The position numbers were made by a program, and so were the translations under genes. Positions 43,181 through 51,327 of a stretch of 64,000 nt of DNA are shown here, piece by piece. Origin of the DNA: Thalassobacillus_A hwangdonensis (GTDB lineage: Bacteria; Bacillota; Bacilli; Bacillales; Halobacillaceae); assembly GCF_042675915.1 (NCBI RefSeq), contig NZ_JBHTKL010000001.1, positions 992,001 through 1,056,000 of the forward strand, in the 5' to 3' direction. Under the pieces are notes generated by a model that ran no database searches, was not told where the DNA came from, and saw only the letters and a program-made list of their open reading frames with translations. Numbering within the stretch: the first letter of the stretch is position 1; the number at the start of each line of letters is the position of its first letter.

Positions 43181-45244
43181 GCTGTTCTTATCAAGTCCAT
43201 ACTTCTCCAGCTTGTAATAGAGGTTTCTTACTGAGATCCCCAACGCCTTCGCTGTCTGCGTCTTATTGTAATCATTCGCCTGGAAAGCATCAGCCAGGAG
43301 TTTTTTCTCGTAACTGTCCAGTGCAACCTGTAATGGTTCGCCGAGCCACACTTGGGGCGTATGCCCAGTTGCAAGCTGTGAAGGGGTAGTTTCGTTTGAG
43401 AGTGGCGGAATGTGTTCCATTAGAATAACACCTTCATTGGTCTCCATATAGATCATCGCTCGACCCATGATGTTTTCGAGCTCCCTGATGTTCCCTGGCC
43501 ATTCGTATGCAAGAAGCTTTTCCGTCGCTTTCTCATCGATTGTAGTCACATTCCTGCCGTAATCCTCATTCAGCTTCGCAATCAGATGATCGATGAGGAC
43601 AGGTATATCATCCTTCCGCTCCCGCAGAGAAGGGATGTATATAGGCAATCGGTTCAAGCGGTAATATAAATCTTCACGGAATGCCTTGTTCATGATTGCT
43701 TTCTCAAGATTGACATGAGTTGAAGCAATCACTCTTACATCGACTGTAATTGGTTTCGTACCGCCAACGCGCACAATTTCATTTTCCTGCAGCACCCTTA
43801 ATAATTTCGCTTGCAAGCGCAGACTCAATTCGCTGATTTCATCCAGAAATATACTGCCATTATGCGCTTCTTCGAGAAGACCCTTTCGGCCACCACGCTT
43901 CGCACCGGAAAAAGCACCTTCTTCATAACCAAACAAGTCACACTCAAGGGCCTCTTCTGTAGTTGCTGCGCAATTGACTCGGATGAATTTATTGTGCCGC
44001 CTTTTACTTTCATTATGGATAGCATGCGCAAAAAGTTCTTTTCCTGTCCCAGACTCTCCTCGTAAAATGACGGTAGCTGGTGTTTTGGCTCCTACCTTCG
44101 CCTGTTCGAGCGCGAGCGTCATCTCAGGTGAGTCTCCTATGATATCGTCAAACGTGTATTTAGCTTCCAGGTTTCTGATGATTTGACGAGCTCGCTTCAA
44201 TTCACTTGTCAGCGATTGAATTTCAGAAACATCATGCAGAACCCCGACACTTCCTTTTAATTTCCCATCAACAATCACAGGTGCTACATTGACAAGTACG
44301 TCTTTTTTCGCTGGTCCAACCTTCATCCTTACTCTTCTGACTGGACGGCGTGTCTGAAGCACTTTCATATGCATACTTTCACCTTCATAAATGTCGACAG
44401 TTGCAGGCTTTCCTATGACATCCTTTTCAGTGAGTCCGGTAATTCTCGTATAAGCGGGGTTGATCATCAGACCATTTCCCTTTTCATCCACTACGGAAAT
44501 TGCTTCATCCGAAGACTGGATGATCGCTTCAAGCATTGTTTTTACTTCTTTCAAATCCGTGTTTTCCTCTGCGAGATTGACGACTTCAGTAATATCTTTG
44601 AAGACTGCAAATGCGCCCATCAGCTGCCCGCTGGAGTCAATCATGGGAATTCTGGTCGTAATCACCTTTTTCCCATTTTCCAAAACCAGTTCCTGATTCA
44701 CTTCTTTGCGTCTTGTCTGCAAAGTGTCGGGAAGTTTTGAAGATTTGATGATGTCATTCACATCCTGATCGATCGCACTCGACCATTCTATCCCCAATAT
44801 GCGTATAGCGCTTTCATTTAAAAAAGTGATTCTTCCTTGTTCATCGATGACGATCATTCCATCATGAATGCTGCTCAGGATCATTTCCTGATTTTCCGCT
44901 TGTCCTGTAAGCTCTTTCAAAAGTGCTTCCTTTTCTTCCAACAGCTCAGATGTGATGTTGGCTACTGAACCCGGGATCACTACGGTTGTCCTTTTCCGTT
45001 CAGCAATGATCTGCTCCAGTGTCGCTTCATCACCTGTCGCTTCGATGACAATATCGATATCCTGATGTATGTAATCGCGCCAGTGTACACCGACTGGAAT
45101 TCGGAACGTCTCCGCCCACTTCAAGCCTGGTGCATCTTTGTCAATATCAACAATCGCTACAATTTCCATCCGGTTCGTAGCTTTCAATAATTTAAGTAGT
45201 GCTGTGCCGCCTTTTCCGGCACCAACGATCAACACTCGTTTCAA
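43163..45244 (-). CDS. bkdR: BkdR, sigma-54-dependent activator of the bkd operon
   Basis: A 693-residue activator. An N-terminal nucleotide-binding-like domain (RVLIVGAGKGGTALLKLL) is followed by two PAS domains (about 115-215 and 235-340), an AAA+ domain (about 370-605) with Walker A GESGTGKE, the sigma-54-contact loop EGAFSGAKRGG and Walker B GSIFLDEISEL, and a Fis-type HTH at the end (AKALGISVRNLYYKLEKYGL). The GAFTGA loop has Ser for Thr, a tolerated change. In B. subtilis BkdR with sigma-L turns on the operon in response to Ile or Val. It is encoded just upstream of its target. Confidence 0.93.
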   Translation of the reverse strand: MKRVLIVGAGKGGTALLKLLKATNRMEIVAIVDIDKDAPGLKWAETFRIPVGVHWRDYIHQDIDIVIEATGDEATLEQIIAERKRTTVVIPGSVANITSELLEEKEALLKELTGQAENQEMILSSIHDGMIVIDEQGRITFLNESAIRILGIEWSSAIDQDVNDIIKSSKLPDTLQTRRKEVNQELVLENGKKVITTRIPMIDSSGQLMGAFAVFKDITEVVNLAEENTDLKEVKTMLEAIIQSSDEAISVVDEKGNGLMINPAYTRITGLTEKDVIGKPATVDIYEGESMHMKVLQTRRPVRRVRMKVGPAKKDVLVNVAPVIVDGKLKGSVGVLHDVSEIQSLTSELKRARQIIRNLEAKYTFDDIIGDSPEMTLALEQAKVGAKTPATVILRGESGTGKELFAHAIHNESKRRHNKFIRVNCAATTEEALECDLFGYEEGAFSGAKRGGRKGLLEEAHNGSIFLDEISELSLRLQAKLLRVLQENEIVRVGGTKPITVDVRVIASTHVNLEKAIMNKAFREDLYYRLNRLPIYIPSLRERKDDIPVLIDHLIAKLNEDYGRNVTTIDEKATEKLLAYEWPGNIRELENIMGRAMIYMETNEGVILMEHIPPLSNETTPSQLATGHTPQVWLGEPLQVALDSYEKKLLADAFQANDYNKTQTAKALGISVRNLYYKLEKYGLDKNSLQDFS

Positions 45245-45378
45245 GTGATCACATCCTGCAATAATTTGCGTACTTTTATCATATCCAATCCTGCATGTTT
45301 TAGCAACCCTGAATCTATTTCAAGTTATGTTCTGTTTTGCTATACTGTAAAAGACTTCAATTAAAGGAGCTTTAAACA

Positions 45379-45597
45379 ATGCGCTTGATTGCACTACTGA
45401 TTCTGCTTATCCCTGGTGTGATTGCTGTTTTGGGAATCAAGCTGATCAGGGATACTTTATTCGGCATTTTCCATCCAGTTTTCTTTCATATCGGAATTCA
45501 ATTTGTAGCTGGAATCCTTTTCATCATTGGAGGATTGGCATTTATTGGTGGATTTATCGTCCATCGTGATCGCAAACGCAACCTTACAAAAAAATGA
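45379..45597 (+). CDS. yqzF: YqzF (DUF2627) membrane protein
   Basis: A 72-residue protein with two hydrophobic segments (about 3-22 and 37-62) and a basic end (HRDRKRNLTKK). The sequence and the position divergent from bkdR match YqzF of B. subtilis. Function unknown. AAAGGAGC precedes the start. Confidence 0.8.
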   Translation: MRLIALLILLIPGVIAVLGIKLIRDTLFGIFHPVFFHIGIQFVAGILFIIGGLAFIGGFIVHRDRKRNLTKK

Positions 45598-45751
45598 TCC
45601 GATCAACGGTCACTTCACTCTTAGAGAAGTGGCTTTTTCTTTTGGAATGATGAAACACACCATTGTTACGACATGAATCACACTGCCTCTGTCTGTTATA
45701 CTTAGACCACGTATTATGATCGATCGCCGATCCAAAGATTGGAGTCTTTAT

Positions 45752-47662
45752 ATGGAAAAATACATGACTATGTTCAAAACACAATACCCTTTCAACTTAT
45801 TGACTGAAGAAGAACTGGAGGCATTATTCCAAGATGCTGAAGTTCGTCATTATAGCAAGAATGAATTCATCATCCATGAGGATCAGGATGACGATTCGAT
45901 CGACATCCAGTTCTTGATGAACGGACTTGCAAAGAACATCATGCACCGTTCGAACGGCCAGCAGATTTCGATCCGTTTCTACTATCCAGGAGATCTCGTC
46001 GGAGTAATGATGTACTTGACGAGTGGAGAAATGAAATTTTCCGTGCAGGCACTGGAAGCGACAAAAACATTGTGCTTCGATAAAGAAAAATTCTTCAGTA
46101 TCATGTCAGACAACACGAACTTCTCCAAAGTGGTGGTCGATGGAATCAGCAACCTGATGAAGTCGCTATATAATGAAATAAAATACAAAAGTTCAACGTC
46201 AGAAGACGATGACGATAAAGAGCTTTTCAAAAAGCGCGCGGACGCCTATATGGAACCACCTACCTTCATTAATCCGGAGGAGTCGATTGAAAAAGCAGCT
46301 CGAATCCTCCAGCAGGAAAAGGTGGAAGCTTTGATAGTAAGTAATGATCAGGAAATCATGCTTGGGATGATCGGTTATTCCGATATTTTGCGTGCGTATT
46401 TTGAAAACGATCATAAAAGCCCAGTCAAAGATTATATGGAAGAAGAATCATTCGCTATCGCTGATCAGGATTTCATTTATGATGCATTGAGTTACTTGAA
46501 GCACCATCCGACCGAATTGATTCCCGTACTGCACCGCGAGACAATCGCAGGTGTACTGAGACAGTCTTCATTCTTTACGATCAAGAATTCTGTGTACTTC
46601 GATTTGACATACAAAATATCGAATGCGACAAGTGTTGAAGAATTGAAGTCCCTTTCACCGATTTACAATAAACGGTTCCAGCAATTCGTCGCTTCGTTAG
46701 TTGAAGATAATATGTACGCATTTGACGTGACGGAGCTGATTTCGAATTATAATGACCGTATTCATAAGCAGGTCATTCAAATTGCTGAAGAGGAAATGAT
46801 CAAGGAGGGACGCGGTGCGCCACCGATTAACTACTGCTTCATTGTAATGGGAAGCCTTGGAAGAAAAGAGCAAGCGTTCAGCACGGATCAGGATAATGGA
46901 TTGATCCTATCCGATTACGAAGACCTTCCGTCAGCATCGAAAATTGAGGATTATTTCAAACGATTGAGTGAAAAAATCAATACAATGCTTGCTGATTGCG
47001 GCTTTCCACTATGCACTGGTGGAATCATGGCTAAAGAAGATAAATGGCGCAAGTCTGCTCAGGCTTGGAGTGAGAGCATCAAGACATGGGTGGCAAAAAT
47101 GGATGCAGAGGAAATTCGCGACTTTACAATCTTCATTGATTTCAGACCGATTTTCGGAGATTATTCACTCGCCTATGAGCTTCGAGAGTCCGTGGTAAAA
47201 AGAATCCAGCGCAGCCTTAACCTTCATCAACTGCTGATGAAAGACACACTGCGTTTCCGGGTCCCGATTCAACCATTCGGACGGATCACAGGAGTAGGGA
47301 AAAAGCGTTCATTGAATTTGAAAAAATCCGCCATCATGCAAATCGTCAACGCGATCAGAATCTATTCAATCAAATATGGTGTGGATGATATCAATACGAT
47401 TAAAAGACTACGTCGCCTTAAAGAACTCGAACGTTTTCACCCAAGAGATGCAGAAAATGCAAAGCTCGCACTACACCGTCTGCTTACTTTCCGTCTGCAG
47501 GAAAACCTCAGGCAACTTGATGAAGGCGAACCTTTGTCCAATGATCTGACGTTACCACGCCTTAAAAAAGATGAGAAACGAGTACTTCGCGATGCCTTGA
47601 TCATCGCCAAGCGACTGCAGCAGGTACTTGAATTAAGTTATAACAGGAATCGGGTGGTTTAA
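45752..47662 (+). CDS. cNMP-binding/CBS/DUF294 nucleotidyltransferase-like protein
   Basis: A 636-residue signalling-type protein. The order is a cyclic-nucleotide-binding-like domain (about 10-130, with IRFYYPGDLVGVMMYLTSGE), a CBS pair (about 160-285), a DUF294 nucleotidyltransferase domain with GSLGRKEQAFSTDQDNGLIL (about 367-386, giving GS...D-x-D), and the DUF294_C domain. It resembles GlnD-type nucleotidyltransferases, but the target is unknown. The start at 45752 has GGAG upstream. It shares one base with the next gene, an exonuclease, in an arrangement repeated in many bacteria. Confidence 0.85.
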   Translation: MEKYMTMFKTQYPFNLLTEEELEALFQDAEVRHYSKNEFIIHEDQDDDSIDIQFLMNGLAKNIMHRSNGQQISIRFYYPGDLVGVMMYLTSGEMKFSVQALEATKTLCFDKEKFFSIMSDNTNFSKVVVDGISNLMKSLYNEIKYKSSTSEDDDDKELFKKRADAYMEPPTFINPEESIEKAARILQQEKVEALIVSNDQEIMLGMIGYSDILRAYFENDHKSPVKDYMEEESFAIADQDFIYDALSYLKHHPTELIPVLHRETIAGVLRQSSFFTIKNSVYFDLTYKISNATSVEELKSLSPIYNKRFQQFVASLVEDNMYAFDVTELISNYNDRIHKQVIQIAEEEMIKEGRGAPPINYCFIVMGSLGRKEQAFSTDQDNGLILSDYEDLPSASKIEDYFKRLSEKINTMLADCGFPLCTGGIMAKEDKWRKSAQAWSESIKTWVAKMDAEEIRDFTIFIDFRPIFGDYSLAYELRESVVKRIQRSLNLHQLLMKDTLRFRVPIQPFGRITGVGKKRSLNLKKSAIMQIVNAIRIYSIKYGVDDINTIKRLRRLKELERFHPRDAENAKLALHRLLTFRLQENLRQLDEGEPLSNDLTLPRLKKDEKRVLRDALIIAKRLQQVLELSYNRNRVV

Positions 47663-48432
47663 TGCTTCCAATCGATTTACAGATATTAAAGTATATCTTT
47701 TTTGAGAAACCGATTTACCATTACAAAATCAAACCTTTTCTGAAATGGGACAGTTATCATCAGCTCACTGAGACATTAGAGCAGTATGAGACTAATCCGG
47801 ACTTGCTGAAAAAGCCCTTGACTGAAACGCCTTTTACGATATTCGATCTGGAAACGACCGGGTTCATCCCAGAAATCGGCCATGAAATCATCTCGATCGG
47901 CGCAATCAGAATCAGCGGATTTCAGCATTGCCGTGTCAAACGCTTACATCAGATCATTCGTCCGATTCGTCCAGTCGGCAAAGAGACTTTGAGGCTGACC
48001 GGCCTGACAAGATCAGACATTGACAATGCCAGTTCGTTCATTCATGGATTCCAGCAATTTTACGAATTCAGCAAAGATTCCATTCTTGTCGCCCACCCGG
48101 CAAAATTTGATATGCGATTCGTAAAAACGATGCTGAAGCGCTGGAAGCTTCCGGTCTATGATCCACCTGTCATCGATTCCCAACTGATGGCCCAGTGGCT
48201 GCTGCCCGATAAAAAGCATCAGTTGGATCCCTTGCTAAGGCATTTCAAAATTAAAAAGCTCGAACGTCACCATGCATTGAATGATGCAATCATGACGGCA
48301 GAACTGTTTGAAAATCTACTGAGACTTACCCAAGAGACAGGAATCAAGAATTATGAACAATTGAACCGACGACTGAATAGAATTCCAGACCCCGATCCGT
48401 CCTTGGATATGACAAATTTATATGGTCAGTGA
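47662..48432 (+). CDS. DnaQ-like 3'-5' exonuclease
   Basis: A 256-residue DEDDh exonuclease. The three motifs are FTIFDLETTGFIP (Asp, Glu), LVAHPAKFDMRFV (Asp) and ERHHALNDAIMTAELF (His, Asp). It resembles the epsilon subunit of DNA polymerase III but also carries an extra N-terminal stretch of about 65 residues. Its overlap with the DUF294 gene by one base (TTTAATG) shows translational coupling. In other bacteria the two genes are a common pair, so the exonuclease probably serves the same nucleotide-related pathway. Confidence 0.87.
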   Translation: MLPIDLQILKYIFFEKPIYHYKIKPFLKWDSYHQLTETLEQYETNPDLLKKPLTETPFTIFDLETTGFIPEIGHEIISIGAIRISGFQHCRVKRLHQIIRPIRPVGKETLRLTGLTRSDIDNASSFIHGFQQFYEFSKDSILVAHPAKFDMRFVKTMLKRWKLPVYDPPVIDSQLMAQWLLPDKKHQLDPLLRHFKIKKLERHHALNDAIMTAELFENLLRLTQETGIKNYEQLNRRLNRIPDPDPSLDMTNLYGQ

Positions 48433-48470
48433 AGCGCATGAACTGTATGAGCCCCACTAGTAAAAGTAAA

Positions 48471-48514
48471 AAACCACGCCGCAAAGTAAGTTAATCTGCG
48501 GCGTGGTTTATTTA
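48471..48514 (+). terminator. Terminator after the DUF294-exonuclease operon
   Basis: AAACCACGCCGCA pairs exactly with TGCGGCGTGGTTT (13 bp), followed by TATTTAAT. Confidence 0.83.
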
Positions 48515-48595
48515 ATATGTTAGAAAAACTCGGCTTATCGCCAGGTAATTATGGCGAAAGTCTTAGTATTTTCTAATCCCTTTAATAAAGCTTTC

Positions 48596-49945
48596 TTAAA
48601 TTGCAAAAAAGGCCTTGTATAACGATTGGACTGCACGATCCAGCCCACCTGCCTTGATTCCGAACATCATCGATACTTCAGAAGAACCTTGGTTGATCAT
48701 TTCAATATTGACGTCTACATCATTGAAGGCCTTGGTAGCCTTACCTGATATGCCGATCGTACGGTTCATCCCTTCGCCGACAAGCATGATCATCGCCATA
48801 TTCCTTTCAATCGACACCATGTCAACTTCCAGCTCATTTTCGATGCGTGCTACCACTTTTCGTTCCTTATGCTCATTCATTTGGCTTTCTCTAATAATGA
48901 CTGACATATCGTCGATTCCCGATGGCGCATGCTCGAATGATATATGTTCATCTTCTAGTATCTGAAGAAGTCTACGTCCAAATCCAAGCTCTCTGTTCAT
49001 CAAATATTTACTTACAAACAATGTGAGAAACCCGTCGTCACTTGCAATTCCAACGACTTCTCCCTGCTGGTCAGGTCTTTCCGCAACAATCATCGTTCCA
49101 GGAGCATCCGGATTATTGGTGTTTTTTATGCAAACCGGGATGCGTTTTTTAAAGGCAGGTATCAGCGCTTCATCATGGAATACAGAAAATCCGGCATAAG
49201 ATAATTCACGCATCTCCTTGTAAGTGAGTACATTGATATTTTTCGGTTGATTGACGATTGTCGGATTCACGCAATAAACAGAATCCACATCAGTGAAATT
49301 CTCATAAAGCTCTGCTTCTACACCAGCAGCTACAATCGAACCTGTGATGTCCGAACCGCCTCTGGAAAAGGTTACGAGCCTTCCTTCTTCGCTGAATCCA
49401 AAGAAGCCGGGGATCACAAGAATTTCATTGCGGTTTCTTAGCTGATACAAACGTTCCATACTCTCCGGAAGTACTTGTGCCTTACCAGGTTCATCACTAA
49501 CTACAATTCCCGCTTCTTTTGGGTTTACATAGGCAGCTTCTGATCCTGATTGTTTCAAGTATTCGGCAAGAATCAAAGCTGTACCATCTTCTCCACATGC
49601 TTTTAATGCATCCATTGTCCATGCATCAATCTGATGGGACTCGATCACATTGATGATATTCTCCTTCAGTTGTTCGAGGACATCATTGTCCATCTCCAGA
49701 CCTACAACTATATCTTCAAATCGTTGTACTACTCTGCTTAACGCCTGGTTGTAATCGGATCCATCAATTACCTTCTCAGCTAAATCAATCAGCAGATCCG
49801 TTGTTTTAATATCATTCGCGTCTCTTTTTCCTGGAGCTGAGACTACGATTACTTTTCTTTCAGCATCCGAATGGATGATGCTCGCTACTTTCTTCATCTG
49901 CGATGCACTTGCGACTGAACTGCCTCCGAACTTTACTACTTTCAT
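48596..49945 (-). CDS. Aspartate kinase (YclM/LysC-III type)
   Basis: A 449-residue monofunctional aspartokinase. The kinase domain starts MKVVKFGGSSVASASQMKKV and includes FSRGGSDITGSIVAAGV. Two C-terminal ACT domains (about 300-445) should sense an amino-acid effector. The length and single-chain form fit the B. subtilis YclM (aspartokinase III) class rather than the two-subunit LysC. It makes aspartyl phosphate for Lys, Thr and Met. No lysine riboswitch fits in the 140-base upstream gap. Confidence 0.88.
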   Translation of the reverse strand: MKVVKFGGSSVASASQMKKVASIIHSDAERKVIVVSAPGKRDANDIKTTDLLIDLAEKVIDGSDYNQALSRVVQRFEDIVVGLEMDNDVLEQLKENIINVIESHQIDAWTMDALKACGEDGTALILAEYLKQSGSEAAYVNPKEAGIVVSDEPGKAQVLPESMERLYQLRNRNEILVIPGFFGFSEEGRLVTFSRGGSDITGSIVAAGVEAELYENFTDVDSVYCVNPTIVNQPKNINVLTYKEMRELSYAGFSVFHDEALIPAFKKRIPVCIKNTNNPDAPGTMIVAERPDQQGEVVGIASDDGFLTLFVSKYLMNRELGFGRRLLQILEDEHISFEHAPSGIDDMSVIIRESQMNEHKERKVVARIENELEVDMVSIERNMAMIMLVGEGMNRTIGISGKATKAFNDVDVNIEMINQGSSEVSMMFGIKAGGLDRAVQSLYKAFFAI

Positions 49946-50055
49946 CTATATACATCTCCCTGTTAGCAGACTAAAGTGTGCAATATTTTTAAATTTTATC
50001 ACATTTTGTCTACCAACAGAAAGAAATTAATTACTTAGGCTCGGAAAAACTACAT

Positions 50056-50086
50056 AAAAAAATTCCACCTCTCCGGATGGAATTTA
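50056..50086 (-). terminator. Terminator after the DUF2573 gene
   Basis: AAATTCCA and TGGAATTT arms enclose a small TCCGGA stem and are followed by T residues on the minus strand. Confidence 0.8.
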
Positions 50087-50362
50087 TCAAAGCGTGTATT
50101 GACTTTCACTGGCCTTCTGAGCTTTAAGTACGCCGAGTATCGCCAAAAACTTATCGTACCCATTCTGAGTCAGATCTCGTGCATTTTCCTTCACCTTTTC
50201 ATAAAGGAAATCATTCTCCCCATATCGATGAAGATAAATGACAGCCTTGGATGTCCAGGTTTCCAGTTCTTCCCCTTTCAGCACTTTACCTACACCCCAA
50301 TTGTCCATTGCCGCTTGTTCTTTAAGAGCTTCGGCTTCTTCGATTAATGCATCCAGATCCAT
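50087..50362 (-). CDS. DUF2573 family protein (YusU-like)
   Basis: A 91-residue soluble protein, mostly helical and acidic at the start (MDLDALIEEAEALKEQAAMDN), with EETWTSKAVIYLHRYGEN-like sequence in the middle. It resembles the DUF2573/YusU family of Bacillus. Function unknown. AAAGGAGG precedes the start. It is the last complete chromosomal gene before the spo0A remnant. Confidence 0.7.
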   Translation of the reverse strand: MDLDALIEEAEALKEQAAMDNWGVGKVLKGEELETWTSKAVIYLHRYGENDFLYEKVKENARDLTQNGYDKFLAILGVLKAQKASESQYTL

Positions 50363-50419
50363 GAGTTTCCTCCTTTACACCAATGAATAATTTCTTGGTA
50401 AAATACAGCCCCAGAGAGT

Positions 50420-50453
50420 AAAAAAAGGCATCTCTAAAAGGATGCCTTTTTAC
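50420..50453. terminator. Native terminator of spo0A
   Basis: AAAAGGCATC pairs exactly with GATGCCTTTT, with T-rich flanks on both strands. It follows the spo0A stop codon by 34 bases on the minus strand. Confidence 0.82.
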
Positions 50454-50486
50454 TCCGTATGAAAGGCATTAGTGGCGTTCTTGTGC

Positions 50487-50549
50487 TTAGCCTGCCTTAT
50501 GCTCCAAGCGAAGACGATCCGCTACCATCGCAATGAATTCGGAGTTCGT
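50487..50549 (-). pseudogene. spo0A: 3' end of spo0A, separated from the rest of the gene
   Basis: Read on the minus strand, this encodes TT followed by NSEFIAMVADRLRLEHKAG and a stop. The 19-residue part matches the very end of Spo0A (in B. subtilis NSEFIAMVADKLRLEHKAS, residues 249-267). The frame has no start codon, and upstream it changes to non-Spo0A residues and reaches a stop at 50613-50615. No other part of spo0A is in the window. The lost piece contains the equivalents of A257, D258 and L260, where B. subtilis mutations damage activation. The gene order (terminator, then chromosomal genes close to bkd) is as expected for spo0A. Confidence 0.9.
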
Positions 50550-50600
50550 CGTTGCCCCGGTAAGCCTGTCGGTTGGTTTCCGTAAGTTTAACGTTATGTT
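50541..50600 (-). other. Likely attachment-site junction of the inserted element
   Basis: On the minus strand the sequence encodes KPT, then DRLTGATT, then the host NSEF. Native Spo0A has KPT directly before NSEF. The cross-over is therefore probably within ACGACGAACTCCG (50541-50553). The in-frame AAACCAACC (KPT) at 50571-50579 may be chance or part of the element's site. The other junction is outside the window. Confidence 0.65.
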
Positions 50601-50706
50601 TATAGGTTTATACTAGCGTAATTTGTCGGTATGTCCGTAATTATTAGTTGGTATAATTGTATAGCGCTTTGCATAGCAATGCAACCGATTTTATCAAAGT
50701 ATTTCG

Positions 50707-51327
50707 TCATATTTTGACGAACACCTCCGACTTAACGCCTTTCCGTTCCAATTCGCGCTCTAACTTCTCTTTCCGAGTAGGACTGACGGTATAAAAAACT
50801 ACCCGCGGATAATGGCCGTACTGCTGCCAGATAGCCTTCGTCAGTTTCGCATATACTCCGATTTTATCCTTGTTCGTCCGCATTGTCTGCGTGTTATCAA
50901 TTTCGACGAAGGTGTAGACGCCATTCTGCATATACATCGCGTCAGGCACGAGGTTGTATTGCTTATCGTCATATCCGAAGTTAACCGGCACCTCTGTCCG
51001 CCAGTCCGCCGGTTGCCCTAATTCGATATACAAGTCCGTCCTCATTAGCGTATGGTCCATTAGCGTCCGGCTAGGCGTTGCTTTCGTGGACCCTATCCGC
51101 TCCTTACCTCGAGTAGATACGTAATACACCTTATACTCTTTCCGGTAACTGAGGAGGAGCCGATCGGATTCCATTTCGGAAAGGATTCGGTGAGCGTTTC
51201 TATCTCCGCCCAGGTCTTCGAGTACCTGCAGCTGACGCCTGTTAGCGAATCCTAACTTATCCAATTTCGATATAATCGCCTCTTCTCGGAGTATCCGTTT
51301 TTCTTGCTTGGTTAACGTTGTCGCCAT
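50707..51327 (-). CDS. Replication-relaxation family protein
   Basis: A 206-residue protein. An N-terminal winged helix (about 10-85, with KLGFANRRQLQVLEDLGG and YYVSTRGKERIG) is followed by an alpha/beta domain with LVPDAMYMQNGVYTFVEIDNTQTMR, a nuclease-like arrangement, and YPRVVFYTVSPTRKEKLEREL. It matches the Replic_Relax family found in Firmicutes plasmids, phages and conjugative elements, usually beside an FtsK-like gene as here. GGGAGGTAA precedes the start. It overlaps the upstream ATPase gene by 71 bases. It is the last gene before the spo0A junction. Confidence 0.72.
   Translation of the reverse strand: MATTLTKQEKRILREEAIISKLDKLGFANRRQLQVLEDLGGDRNAHRILSEMESDRLLLSYRKEYKVYYVSTRGKERIGSTKATPSRTLMDHTLMRTDLYIELGQPADWRTEVPVNFGYDDKQYNLVPDAMYMQNGVYTFVEIDNTQTMRTNKDKIGVYAKLTKAIWQQYGHYPRVVFYTVSPTRKEKLERELERKGVKSEVFVKI

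Noticed and set aside
49946..50086. Lysine riboswitch upstream of aspartate kinase
   Set aside because: The gap is only about 140 bases and holds the terminator of the upstream gene. It is too short for the lysine element, and none of its conserved stems was seen.
50669..50684. TTGCAT-AGCA-ATGCAA dyad as a terminator or recombinase site
   Set aside because: The stem is only six base pairs with no T-tract and no second copy near the junction, so it does not support either role by itself.
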